Notes under the pieces: model-generated | The model's database searches: none | What the model saw: the letters and a program-made list of their open reading frames with translations, nothing else | Told to the model about the DNA's origin: nothing | Shown: positions 20,350 to 32,414 of the stretch, one piece after another | Numbering within the stretch: position 1 is the stretch's first letter | Layout: each line of letters starts with the position of its first letter | Source of the DNA: Dallia pectoralis | Taxonomy: Eukaryota > Chordata > Actinopteri > Esociformes > Umbridae | DNA length: 64,000 bases | Reading direction: 5' to 3' | NCBI GenBank assembly: GCA_029465975.1 | Contig: CM055761.1 | Coordinates: 4,101,323 to 4,165,322, forward strand | Made by a program: the position numbers and the translations under genes

Positions 20350-20617
20350 CACCAATCAGCCACAACATTATGACCGGTAAATTAAATAACATGGATAATG
20401 TCGTTACCATGGCACCGGTCAGTGGGTGGGATTTACAGGCAGCAAGTGAACATTTTATCCTTAAAGTTGATGCTTTAGACGTTGGGAAAGTGGTCAAGCG
20501 CATGGATTTAAGGGACTTTGACAAGGGCCAATTGTGATGGATAGACGACGGGGTCAGACCATCTCCAAAACGGCAGCTTGTATGGGATGTTCCCGGTCTG
20601 CAGTGGTCAGTACCTGT
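20350..20617 (+). mobile_element. Tc1-like transposon remnant (5' part)
   Basis: Starts with the terminal sequence accaatcagccacaacatta, typical of a fish Tc1/mariner-like family. It continues into the transposase N-terminal region: MDLRDFDKGQ in one frame and, after a frameshift, ISKTAACMGCSRSAVVST, the helix-turn-helix segment. A stop follows GQ (gggccaattgtgatgg). The remnant stops at cagtggtcagtacctg, where a minisatellite replaces the rest of the element. Non-functional. Confidence 0.75.
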
Positions 20618-20619
20618 CA

Positions 20620-21006
20620 AGGAGAGGAGCAGAGGAGTGAGAGAGGACAGAGAGGTGTAAAAGAGAGGAGTAGAGGAGTGAGAGAGGACAGAGAGGTGTG
20701 AAAGGAGAGGAGTAGAGGAGTGAGAGAGGACAGAGAGGTGTAAAAGGAGAGGAGTGAGAGAGGACAGAGAGGTGTGAAAGGAGAGGAGTAGAGGAGTGAG
20801 AGAGGACAGAGAGGTGTAAAAGGAGAGGAGTGAGAGAGGACAGAGAGGTGTGAAAGGAGAGGAGTAGAGGAGTGAGAGAGGGCAGAGAGGTGTAAAAGAG
20901 AGGAGTAGAGGAGTGAGAGAGGACAGAGAGGTGTAAAAGAGAGGAGTAGAGGAGTGAGAGAGGACAGAGAGGTGTGAAAGGAGAGGAGTGAGAGAGGGCA
21001 GAGAGG
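20620..21006. repeat. 34/41-bp GA-rich minisatellite
   Basis: About ten units with the constant part gtgagagaggacagagaggt and an optional extra gagtagag block. This gives alternating short (about 34) and long (41-42) units. It directly abuts the Tc1-like remnant. Stop-free on the minus strand, so it yields spurious Leu/Ser-rich frames. Confidence 0.92.
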
Positions 21007-21596
21007 TGAGGTCATGTCTTTTGTCTTGGCCATGAGACTGTACAGAAAACACATCACAGACACTGTCAACAACCATCTCGCCAAGCACACAACATGTTAA
21101 ATAAAAGCCAAACCGACACAATAGACGACCTGTAATTGAGACGTACCAGCTGACCCCATGTGTCTCATCCATTGTCAGCCATTAACCTTCTGCTTTACAC
21201 CAGTTGACGTTTGACCTTCAACGTACCCGTCTTGTGCTCAGACGTTTTTTTTGCCGACGATTACTCCGCAATCACCGGGGGAATAAAAACAAGCCTGACG
21301 AAGACGCCCGACGCAGATTTGCGTGGATTGAAAGGCACCGCGTGTGATTTCAGCGCGCCACGGAGGTTCATCTAGAAACATCAATTTCAAAAAGTCAACA
21401 GTCTTCCTCGCGCTGGCTGACCGAGAGCGCGCCCCGCCATCGCTGGAACCTAATGCACTTAGGATAAGTAGGGCGCAATTACACACAGGGTTGATTTAAG
21501 AGCACCCTGTCAGAACGCGCAAGGACTCGAGACCCTCTCACGAGGGAACGAAAATGGCTCGCGTAATGACGGAAGCGACAGGGGCGACCACTCAGG

Positions 21597-21709
21597 GGGC
21601 ACCCTAATACTTCTGAAGTGCACTGCTTTCGACTAGGGCACCTGCGTGCCAGTGGTGCCCTGGTCAGCAGTAGGCTACTGGGCTGGGGATAGGGTGCGGT
21701 TTGGAACCC
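21597..21709. repeat. Decayed palindromic MITE-like repeat, copy 4
   Basis: ggggcaccctaatacttctg ... agtgcactgc ... tggtgccctggtcagcagta ... gatagggtgcggtttgg. Same order of modules as the other copies. The DNA at 21007-21596 is unique, with no gene recognised. Confidence 0.55.
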
Positions 21710-21830
21710 GGGCAGACTATTAGGACGTGTCAACACGGGAGAGACAAAGAAGAGAACTATGAGCGTGGCAATTAGAGAACCGCATAGAGAATGGATGAGG
21801 GGAGATAAGAAAGAGCTAAGACATGGAGAG

Positions 21831-22250
21831 GTGGAGGGAATAGATAGATGGGGGGGTGGAGGGAACAGAGAGATGGAGGGGTGGAGGGAATAGAGAGATG
21901 GGGGGTGGAGGGAACAGAGAGATGGAGGGGTGGAGGGAACAGAGAGATGGAGGGGTGGAGGGAATAGAGAGATGGGGGTGGAGGGAACAGATAGATGGAG
22001 GGGTGGAGGGAACAGAGAGATGGAGGGGTGGAGGGAACAGAGAGATGGAGGGGTGGAGGGAACAGAGAGATGGAGGGGTGGAGGGAATAGATAGATGGAG
22101 GGGTGGAGGGAACAGAGAGATGGAGGGGTGGAGGGAACTGAGAGGTGGAGGGGTGGAGGGAATAGATAGATGGAGGGGTGGAGGGAACAGAGAGATGGAG
22201 GGGTGGAGGGAACAGAGAGATGGAGGGGTGGAGGGAAGAGAGAGATGGGG
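21831..22250. repeat. 25-bp G-rich minisatellite
   Basis: About 17 units around gagatggaggggtggaggga followed by acaga or ataga. Each unit has four closely spaced G-runs (gg, gggg, gg, ggg) on the plus strand. Frames through it are artefacts of a stop-free unit. Confidence 0.93.
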
Positions 22251-22742
22251 CGGCTGTGGGACAGAGGGGAAAGGGAGAGTGTTACAGTAGAGGACATCTC
22301 TAACAGAAACTCATTTATGAGTTTTGGAGACGGTGTCCCTGGCTGGGATAAATCTGCATCCACGCTGTGGCGGTGGTGGTGCACTTAATGGAGTCACAAC
22401 CATCCCAGCACTCCAGGGTTCACGTTCAGTGCAAAGAGTGTGGAGGGAGAGGCAGAGCACTTGGTAAGTTGGTCGGATCCCAGAATCATTAGACCAAGGC
22501 CGCGTCGGTCACATTACATTACCCTAATGCATACGTCAGGCTCTCAGATACTCCAGGAACCAGTCGGTCAGATCTGATTTTGAATGCAATGGAACAGATT
22601 TATAGGACCAGTTGACGGATTAATGCCGGGGATTCTGGTCCACGGGACGAAGCCCTGCAACTAATGTTGATGTTGGTCATCATCGTCCTTCGCATTGATT
22701 ATATTAAATCGACCACTTGTTCCAATTAACAAATGAAAGACC

Positions 22743-23205
22743 TGGACTCCACAGCACAGCTCCACATCCACAGCAAAAATCCACATCAACAGTAGTTCCC
22801 CATCCACAACACAGATCCACATCAACAGCACATCTCCACAGCACAGTTCCACATCAACAGCACAGCTCCACATCCACAGCACAGTTCCACATCCACAGCA
22901 CCAGCACAGTTCCACATCAACAGCACAGCTCCACAGCACAGTTCCACTTCAACAGCACCAGCACAGTTCCACTTCAACAGCACAGCTCCACAGCACAGTT
23001 CCACTTCAACAGCACCAGCACAGTTCCACTTCAACAGCACAGCTCCACAGCACAGTTCCACTTCAACAGCACCAGCACAGTTCCACTTCAACAGCACAGC
23101 TCCACAGCACAGTTCCACTTCAACAGCACCAGCACAGTTCCACTTCAACAGCACAGCTCCACAGCACAGTTCCACTTCGACAGCACAGCTCCACGGCACA
23201 GCAGA
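22743..23205. repeat. Compound minisatellite with 57-bp higher-order unit
   Basis: The first part is irregular cacagctccacatc/cacagttccacatc modules. From about 22896 a 57-bp higher-order unit (containing agcaccagcacagttccact) repeats about five times almost unchanged. 57 is divisible by three, so frames stay open; no sign of a gene otherwise. Confidence 0.92.
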
Positions 23206-23420
23206 AGGACGTAGCTGTTCATTTGCATGTGCTGCATATTTCAGTGTTTTTGAAAACCAGCCACAGTAATTAACAGAGGATTAATTGGCATCTTTATCTC
23301 ATTAGGGCCGATCTGATTGGAGTATGATGAGATTTCACAGGGCTCCCGTTTGTTTAAGCCCTTTGCCATAATTGCCGTCATTATTATGGGCTCTTTAGTG
23401 TCATTCTGCAGGCCCTTTCA
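23206..23420. other. Unique block, conserved-noncoding candidate
   Basis: Single-copy sequence with attaattggcatctttatct, cataattgccgtcattatta and catttgcatgtgctgcatat. No codon structure. Its texture (homeodomain and octamer-like cores, no repeats) suggests a developmental enhancer-like element; conservation is untested. Confidence 0.3.
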
Positions 23421-23489
23421 CACACACTAGCGTGTTACATTCCCACTATGGGCGCACAGACACTCGCAAACAGAAACACAGGCTCATAC

Positions 23490-23736
23490 ACACACACACA
23501 CACACACACCACACATAACCACACACATGCACACACACACTGAAACACACACAGACGACACTCGCAGCCACACACACACACAGATGCCCCTCATGCCCAT
23601 AGAGCAGAGCAGCCATGTGTCACCGGCTAGTTTAGTTAACCCCTGAAACCAACCCAGTGGTGGTTTACTGCTCCCTTTACTCCTCCCTTTACTCCTCCAT
23701 CTCACTCTCTCTCTCTCTCTCTCACAATTAACCCTT

Positions 23737-23775
<39 letters not shown>
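23490..23775. repeat. CA and CT microsatellite cluster
   Basis: (CA)n patches at 23490-23580, (CT)n at about 23705-23724 and pure (CA)n at 23742-23774. Confidence 0.85.
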
Positions 23776-23776
<1 letters not shown>

Positions 23777-24000
23777 ATTAGCAAACACTCCTCCAAACTG
23801 GTTTTTCCTCCAACCTGGTTTCTCCTAATGTTACTTCTCAGGGAATATACAGTATCTACAACTTAGTTTTATATATTAGGACTTTTCCTAAACAACAATT
23901 AACATGCAATATATAAAATAAACTACAGGGAGATACTGTACTTGAATTCTATGTCTTTGGTAAGAGTCTGAACAAAGATTCTAATAAACAACGATGAGTC

Positions 24001-24120
24001 AAATTAGACAACCATGAGTCTAATTAGACAACCATGAGTCAAATTAGACAACCATGAGTCAAATTAGACAACCATGAGTCAAATTAGACAACCACGAGTC
24101 AAATTAGACAACCACGAGTC
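24001..24120. repeat. 20-bp tandem repeat, six units
   Basis: Six exact-length copies of aaattagacaaccatgagtc with one or two substitutions each, and a partial unit upstream (acgatgagtc). Confidence 0.95.
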
Positions 24121-24519
24121 TTTGTCAGGAACCCTGACAGCCTATAAATCCCTCAGAAAGCCAGCCGGCACCCTCCCTACTGTATAAAGTCACCTATGCC
24201 ACGGAGCACAAACACAGCATTGATTTTCTCCGATTCACACAAATAAGCACACTCCCCCTAACACAACCTGGAGGAGGAAAACACCACCTCATATGCCATC
24301 TGCAAATACAGGACACGTTTTCCCCTCTTCTTCCGAAAGCTGTCTTCAAGAAAACATAGTCAGTGTTGTGGCATAACTGACACCCTAAAGACTGAGACCA
24401 AGTTCCACAGGTCCAGAAAAGGCTGGATTTCAGAACAGAAGAGGCCCAGAACACAGGCATAATAGAGCTAGCAGTCTGGAACAGGAACAGAGGGCAGAGG
24501 TGAAGCTGTTCACACATAT

Positions 24520-25025
24520 ACCCACATATGCACACACACACATGCACAGACACACACACGCATGTACACACATACACACTCATGCACACACACACATGCA
24601 CACACCCGCATGCACACACATGCACAAACCCACATGCACACACATGCACACACACACCCTGTCGAAAATGTTTCTGATGCAGCAGAACTAATAATGTCAG
24701 TGCACTACTACAGAACCAATGGGCTTGCCAGCCTTTGAAGAAAGACAGATGAAACGTGTGAGAAGGAGCGAGAGAGAGAGAGAGAGGGAAAGAGAGAGAG
24801 AGAGAAATGGGTGAGGGGAATAAGAGAGAGACCTGAAAAATTGAAAAGGGAGAAGTGCTCTAGTGAGTACGGACGGAGAAAAATGAAATAAAAAGGCAAA
24901 GTAGCCTTTGAAGTAGTCTCTCTCACTCTCTCAGGCACAGAGGGGCGTGCGCAGACACACACTCCCACACACTCACACACAAAGTCATACATGCATAGAC
25001 ACACACACACACACACACACTCTCT
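24520..25025. repeat. CA / GA microsatellite cluster
   Basis: CA-rich compound array at 24524-24657 (acacacatgcacacac modules), GA array at 24769-24803 and CA patches at 24955-25020. Confidence 0.85.
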
Positions 25026-26419
25026 TTCATCTGCTATGCTTTCCTTCATCTGTAGCCTCTGACTGCTCCAGGCATAACCCCTCACTCTCCTCGTTCCCCA
25101 ATACTCGTTAGCCGTCCGCTCTTTGATATCTGCTCAGAGGAAGATCAACAAGGAGCTCTAGATCATTTCTTCTCTCCAGCCACCAGGGCCTTCACCCTGG
25201 CAGCAGCTGCTGGCACGGCGAGGCACGGCACCCAGTAACGGAGAACAGTCGGTTGGTATTCTCAGCCGGCAACGTCTCCCAGATACGTTCACATGCAGAG
25301 TTTTCTCAAACATGAAAGGAGAGTCTACAGACAAGGTCTCGTGAAGTGTATATTGGATATCGCCTACAATAAAACGAGGTATTGCATTTATTATTGTGGA
25401 GTTGTATTGCAGTTCGTATTGCGTGGAGAATTAAAGACAAAACAGCCGCCGTATAAGAAGGGCCATGACGTCCCGGCTTTGTAATCGATTATTTTAGTTA
25501 CAGATGTTTGTTAAATTGCTGTGTGGTTTTGATTTATGAACAATAAACAATAACAAAAAGAATAATTCTGATGCATTTCGCTTGAGACACTTTTGGCCCG
25601 TCGTTTGTCGAATGTCGTTTCCTCTAGATCTTTCTCTGTCGGGTTTCAGGCTGGCCACAACTGCCTGATTAAAAAGACCTCGATTTCATTTATTCAAATG
25701 TGACTGATGATTGATCAATGGAGTGATTAATATGCACTCATTTATAGCAGTACGCGGAAACACTGTTGGTAACGGGATTTCCCAAATTTATATTGTTCCT
25801 GCGAAAAAAAACTAAATTATTTGGACAGTCTGTGCGCCTTTGTGTTCCAAAGCATTTCGTGTATGAAAAAGTAGAGTTACGATCTCGCACTGTTTCCAAT
25901 GTCTTCAAAACAGATGTTTTCCTTTGCTTCTTCCACAACAGTGTCAATGGTTGAGCAGATGTCTATGGTGAACCGTCCAAAACCCAAACGCACAAGACGT
26001 CGGGGTGAGACAGACCAGGCAGCAAACAGCATACATGTACTGCCTGTTATATGTGCGTCCACTCGGTGAAGTCATCACATCATCACTGACCAGTATCCCC
26101 GCGAAATGGTCCTGAGGACGCTTGCAATTCACCTCACAAAACGGCGGGTCAACACGGTACAAGACGTGGTGAACCAAATACCCTGACCAATAAGTGAATG
26201 TTTTAGTAAAATAAATCAAAGAGGCTCATAATAATTATGACACGAATGACACATTTTTCGAACGGCAAAGCGCCCTTATTGTAAATGCCATTTAAGTCTA
26301 GGTCTGACATTATAAACGCTTCGGAGATCTCGCCAGTCTCAGAGCTGCTGTCATCAATACCTAGGAGGGGTGGAGGGTGTAGTGAACCAAGCAAACACTC
26401 TGCTCATGTGGCTTTCTGG

Positions 26420-26420
<1 letters not shown>
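25026..26420. other. Unique intergenic DNA
   Basis: No gene, transposon or tandem repeat recognised. AT-rich patches at 25490-25560 and 25680-25740. Confidence 0.45.

Positions 26421-26470
<50 letters not shown>
26421..26470. repeat. Pure (CA)25 microsatellite
   Basis: Fifty uninterrupted bases of CA, likely highly polymorphic. Confidence 0.97.
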
Positions 26471-26471
<1 letters not shown>

Positions 26472-26678
26472 GCATCCTGGTTAGCTCTGCCCAAAGTCCC
26501 GCGGCCCTACAGACCCACGCTAAAGGTTCCCAGTGCCTTCTGGCCAGCCATCACACCAGGCACGAATCATGGGAAATGTCAAGTGCAAAGTTTGCTCGGA
26601 TGCAGCTGACCAAATAGTCACCAGAGAAGAGTGTGTCGCAGCACTGGGCTATAAGCCGCGAGTCCGGCACAGAACAGC

Positions 26679-26892
26679 CAACTGACAGGCACAACTGACA
26701 GGCACAACTGACAGAGGCACAACTGACAGACACAACTGACTGGCACAACTGACTGGCACAACTGACTGGCACAACTGACTGGCACAACTGACCGGCACAA
26801 CTGACAGGCACAACTGACAGGCACAACAGACAGAGGCACAACTGACTGGCACAACTGACTGGCACAACTGACTGGCACAACTGACTGGCAGG
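26679..26892. repeat. 13-bp minisatellite
   Basis: About 16 units of cacaactgactgg/cacaactgacagg, with a few 15-bp variants carrying cagagg. Frames such as VVPVSCASQLCQS on the minus strand are repeat artefacts. Confidence 0.95.
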
Positions 26893-27779
26893 TTTATGGG
26901 ATCTGTTCCATTTCATTTACCTGGGATAAAGTCTTGCCCACCTAGTCAGACGCTCAGATCGCTTTTTGGATCACACGTGTAGAGAGATTGGAAACAGGAC
27001 AAAGAGTGACGTCAACTGTTTTTTCAAAACTTTAAGACTTGTGTTGATTGTAGTTCATGCAAACCTTTTTTTCATGGTAGATCTATGGTACCATGTGTGT
27101 GTTTGTAGTCTGTCCATGGTGGAAATGTCCGATGTCTGTGGTCAAAGACGGTTATTGTGTTAACCTAGTTGCCATTGCTTCTAGGGAAAACGGTAAACAT
27201 TATGGATCGGTAAGTGGGAGGAAATCTTCACCCACAGCCAAAGTGACACTCAGACTTCCTGGCAATGTGCAGACTTGAGAGATTGGTGAGTAATCAAGTA
27301 AAAAACATGTGTAGATAAACGTTAAAGTCCAGGGAACGACACAGTAGTCTTTGCTCAATGTGAGTGAAGATGGAGGCACGTGAATGAAATAGCTCCGGTG
27401 GGTACACGGCACGGAAGTCAAACTTCTTGATCACGACAATAATTATCTCCGCCAAGCACCTAACTTTGACTTGTGACAGATTGCCAGCAGCAGCAAAAGG
27501 TACACCTCACCATGTTTGAGTAGCTCGCCAACAGATGGAGGGAAGATGTGCGGCGCACAGCAAATCTGGAGCTCTCAATAATTCACCAACTTCTTGTGTG
27601 ACACTGACTGCAGTTCAGCTTCCATCTAAAGCCGGGCCCAGATGGAAAGGCAGACGCTTCTCTTACAGCTAGACTAACAGGAGAACTCCCATGAGGAAAA
27701 GAGGAGGAGAAAGAGAGGATGAGGAGGGAAATTGGTAAGGACAGACAGAATGCTGGTGAACTCCCTTGAGGCAAAACGA
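26893..27779. other. Unique intergenic DNA
   Basis: No recognised gene or element. Nothing specific seen. Confidence 0.45.
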
Positions 27780-28240
<461 letters not shown>

Positions 28241-28780
28241 CTAACAGCTTGAGTTTGTGTACCACATGGCATTATGACGACAACCTCCTGTTCGCTAGTT
28301 TTAATTTGAGCTGGAATTAGCGGGCTGCCCAGATTTTGCCAGATCTCAAATGATTGACTGGATCTACTAGTTAAAACAATAATTGATAAACCATTGCAAA
28401 TCAAGACGACGCGTTGTAAAAACAAACACGCTGTGGCATGATCGTGTGAGAAAGGTAAATACGTTATCATTTTAAAATATTTAGAATGTACTATCAATCC
28501 GAAAACTAGGAACGATGACTACATAATTTGTCTAACCACAAGAATAAGACCTAGCTGTGAAAAGCCCATCAAAAGTAGTATCTTAGTAAAAATGTTATTC
28601 AGGCATACCTAAAACCCTCTCTCCCAGAGGTCATATGTCCTGGAAAGGTGAGTAGGAATGTCTGCCAGGCATTCCACCAGAAAGTCTACGCAGGATGTCC
28701 TGGGCAGTCGAGTACAGCAGAGTACAGGCAGTAAATCAGGGAGATCCGTGAGCTGTTCTCATTTGAGGAACTCCGGAAAG

Positions 28781-29180
28781 TAGTGCACTTATATATAAAG
28801 TAGTGCACTTATATATAAAGTAGTGCACTTATATATAAAGTAGTGTACTTATATATAAAGTAGTGTACTTATATATAAAGTAGTGCACTTATATATAAAG
28901 TAGTGCACTTATATATAAAGTAGTGTACTTATATATAAAGTAGTGCACTTATATATAAAGTAGTGCACTTATATATAAAGTAGTGTACTTATATATAAAG
29001 TAGTTTACTTAAAAATAAAGTAGTGTACTTATATATAAAGTAGTGCACTTATATATAAAGTAGTGTACTTATATATAAAGTAGTTTACTTAAAAATAAAG
29101 TAGTGTACTTATATTTAAAGTAGTGTACTTATAAATAAAGTAGTGTACTTATATATAAAGTAGTGTATTAATATATAGAT
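28781..29180. repeat. 20-bp AT-rich satellite, 20 units in perfect register
   Basis: Twenty copies of tagtgcacttatatataaag. Substitutions (c/t at position 6, atata/aaata) occur, but there is no single insertion or deletion over 400 bp. The core aaagtagtgcact matches the inner part of the dispersed palindromic repeat, from which it probably arose. Confidence 0.96.
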
Positions 29181-29275
29181 GTGAAGAATACAGGTAGTGA
29201 TTTGCTATGATGATGTCACTGGTGAAACTGGTGAAAACAGAAACCCAAAGAACTACGCCAATAACATTGGTCACA

Positions 29276-29706
29276 TTGCAAATATACCCAGCCTTCCAAA
29301 TATACCCAGCCTTCCAAATATACCCAGCCTTCCAAATATACCCAGCCTTCCAAATATACCCAGCCTTCCAAATATACCCAGCCTTCCAAATATACCCAGC
29401 CTTCCAAATATACCCAGCCTGCCAAATATACCCAGCCTTCCAAATATACCCAGCCTGCCAAATATACCCAGCCTGCCAAATATACCCAGCCTTCCAAATA
29501 TACCCAGCCTTCCAAATATACCCAGCCTTCCAAATATACCCAGCCTTCCAAATATACCCAGCCTTCCAAATATAGCCAGCCTTCCAAATATACCCTGCCT
29601 TCCAAATATACCCAGCCTTCCAAATATACCCAGCCTTCCAAATATACCCAGCCTTCTAAAAATACCCTGCCTTCCAAATATACCCAGCCTTCCAAATATA
29701 CCCAGC
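29276..29706. repeat. 18-bp minisatellite, about 24 units
   Basis: Unit ccttccaaatatacccag with few variants (gcctgcc, tagccag). Because 18 is divisible by three and the unit has no stop, frames on both strands stay open (IPSLPN and YLEGWV peptides). I see no start context, splice structure or non-repetitive coding part, so I treat it as noncoding. Confidence 0.95.
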
Positions 29707-30272
29707 GGTACAAGTGCTGGACAGTTTTTGCCTACGATCTCTCAAGTGACTTTGTTAATCCTTTCAGCGCTTTCAATTGGTTGCGTCGGAGAGACTCCGG
29801 TGATGTTTTGACCGACGCTAGAGAGCCACCCTGTCTGTGAGGCCGGTGCCGAGAGATGCCCGGGGGACGTACAAATCCAGCAGGCAACACTCCCGCCGCT
29901 GAACTTCCTGTGTCTCTCCGTCTCTCTGCTCTGCGTCACACCAGCGTCGGCCCCACTTCGTGCAGACGCAGGCGTCGCTGAGGAGCTGGGTCAGGGTCCC
30001 CGTGGGGACTCTCCATCTCTCGGGGACGAGCCGTTAGACCGGGAGGCGCCCTGTAACTAGGGAGGCTCGTTATGTGCGCAACATCAGAACGAATCAGGCT
30101 CTGTTCCGACCGACACCCACGTACCCACCCTCCCTGGAGCTGTGTGGAGCGCGGCGTGTGGAGGTAATGAGACCTCTCCTCTCCTCACCCCCCACCACCT
30201 CCCCCACCCCACCTCCTCCACTAGGACCCACTAACAACTACTGGTGCCCCGGGGACATTCATGAGACAGGCA

Positions 30273-30273
<1 letters not shown>

Positions 30274-30307
<34 letters not shown>

Positions 30308-30339
30308 GTGAGTGAGAAAGAGGAAGAAGAGATAAGGAC

Positions 30340-30370
<31 letters not shown>

Positions 30371-30372
30371 AG
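30274..30372. repeat. GA microsatellites
   Basis: Two (GA)n runs, about 30274-30304 and 30345-30371, separated by purine-rich DNA. The upstream stretch 29707-30273 has no gene that I recognise. Confidence 0.85.
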
Positions 30373-31689
30373 GGAGAGAGGAAAAAACTATTAAAATGGG
30401 GAGAGACAGAAGGACGGGGGACATGCCGTGCAGCCTACCTACTCTGGCCAGCTGATGTGGAAGTGATCTCCTTGAAGTGTCTGACTCGTGGTTTGGCCGG
30501 GGTTTGTAGAGAGAAGACTGAGAGTGAGGAAGGAGTGAGAGAGAGTGTGCGAGTGTGTGAGAGTGAGGGGCCTTGGGGAAGCTGTGCCAAGCAGTGTGGA
30601 AGTCCCCCTGGTCACCAACCGGCTCTGAGCAGTGAACCACGCTCCCAGAAGTCACAGAGGAATCACGCAGGCGCTCACTTCCTCGGGTCAATTTGTCTTC
30701 ATCTCAGACAATGAATACTTAGAGCACACTACTACCACCCAACACACACACACACAGCGCGTTTCCCATCTATCCCTGGCTTAACGTTCATGTAGACCTC
30801 TGCAGCCAGGCTGGCTGACAGATCAATTTGATAGATTAGCCTTTAGCTATCGGTTTAGCCCTTACCTTGTCTGAGATAGTGGTCTGAGAGTACGCGCGCA
30901 CACGCGAGCCCTCAGCCAATAAGGTTAACCGGCTGTACCCGGTGACATCCCATTGGTCGGAGCTAGCACCTCCTGATTGCCAACATCTTACACGGTCTCT
31001 GCTCCTCTCGCTGGAACCTCCTCTCTCCCACATTCCCGGTTCCCCCGATCATTATTATTCCTCCTGCCTGTCTCGTCTTCTGTAGCCGAGCTCCTCGTCT
31101 CCCCTGCCTCGCCATTTCCCGATTGTCCGGTTGCTCCGCGGAATGATGGAATGTCTTCACACGTTTTGACGTTCTTCCGCTTGATACGTTCTCCTGGAAG
31201 AACATGTCTGTGCTGTTACAGAAACTGCCCTACTGTCTCTGAAAAACGTAGCTATTATAGATTTTGACACCCTCCGTCTCAACGGATGATTTATTTAAGT
31301 TTTAAAACCTGACAAACAGTAGATGAAGGCTTGTCTGAAAAGATAGAGCCTTATTGTCACAGGCAGAGCGTTTTTATTCTGCTGGATGTCAGATATCCGT
31401 TCTGTTCGGACGGGAATTGTGGTCGGGCGTTCCTCCGAGATTTTGCGGTAAACCACGGGAGACGTGTGTCGGCGGGCTACAATGCAAACTACAGTTCGCC
31501 ACAAACCCGGGTATATAAATGTGAGAGTGTCACATGGATAACGATTAACCCTAAGTGCTCGGTCACGGTTACCGGCTCATCCGTGAGTTAGGGGCAGAGT
31601 GCCGAGGCTCGGACAAAAAAGCCAAGCAAGTCGCCATGGCACCTGTCACTCTCATCCATGTCTGTCTCCCCCTCTCCATCCAATTCCTA
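30373..31689. other. Unique intergenic DNA
   Basis: No gene recognised; GC content is near balanced with scattered CpG. Small frames here lack coding features. Confidence 0.4.
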
Positions 31690-32140
31690 AAGGGGTCCTG
31701 TGGTAACTGGCACCGAGACATTACAAGTAAATCCTTCAAGTGGGAGTGGGAGTGGTTCAATCTAGTCGCTTCATCACATTCCACGGACGCTCGATAGGAT
31801 TAAGATCTGAGGACTTTCAAGGCCGGGCAACACCGTGAACTCTTCATCGTTTCCGAACAGTGTGGCAACGGGGTGCATTATCCTGCTGAAAGAGACCACT
31901 GCCATCTGCTATCAGGTAATATCATTACCATGAAAATGAGTACCTGGTCTGGTACAATGTTCAGGTAGGTGCCACGTGTCAAATTGACGTCTGCCTGAAT
32001 GTCTAGACCCAAGGCATCACACACTGCCGTCCGATCTCCCGGTAGTAACACGTGCCCTCGTTAAAATATGATCACGATGATTTGCTTCACCTGTGACTGA
32101 TCATAATGTTTTGGTCTGGGTACGTGTGTCCAATATACCT
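31690..32140 (-). mobile_element. Tc1-like transposon remnant (3' part of transposase)
   Basis: Recognisable as the complement of a fish Tc1/mariner-like element. Stretches such as tggcaccgagacattac, cggacgctcgataggattaa, gtgcattatcctgctgaaag and aatgttcaggtaggtgccac follow one another in the order expected from the 3' part of the transposase. It ends with cacctgtgactgatcataat, resembling the terminal region. The middle of the element is deleted and the frames are broken. Confidence 0.65.
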
Positions 32141-32219
32141 AGGTCAGCAGGACTTTAAGAGTCTTATTTTGTGTCAGATTGGGGATTTAAAAAGTTCTCT
32201 TTCACCACTCTAGAAGCCG

Positions 32220-32221
<2 letters not shown>

Positions 32222-32266
<45 letters not shown>
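32222..32266. repeat. CT microsatellite
   Basis: (TC)n about 22 repeats, uninterrupted. Confidence 0.95.
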
Positions 32267-32269
<3 letters not shown>

Positions 32270-32414
32270 AAGATAAAACCTCTCTCTCTTCCCCATCTAT
32301 CTGAACAACAGACAAACGGAATGAGAAGCTATAGGGTGACAGATTTGGGCAGGTGGATTACCAGGAGTAGATAAGACACATCATGAACGTTTCAAACAGA
32401 CTACCATCTGACAC

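Noticed and set aside
21479..22384. A 301-codon minus-strand frame rich in Pro/Ser/Leu
   Set aside because: It runs through the 25-bp G-rich minisatellite; the flanking non-repetitive part shows no domain.
29197..29811. A 204-codon IPSLPN repeat protein
   Set aside because: It comes from an 18-bp stop-free unit that is also open in another frame and on the other strand; no supporting gene structure.
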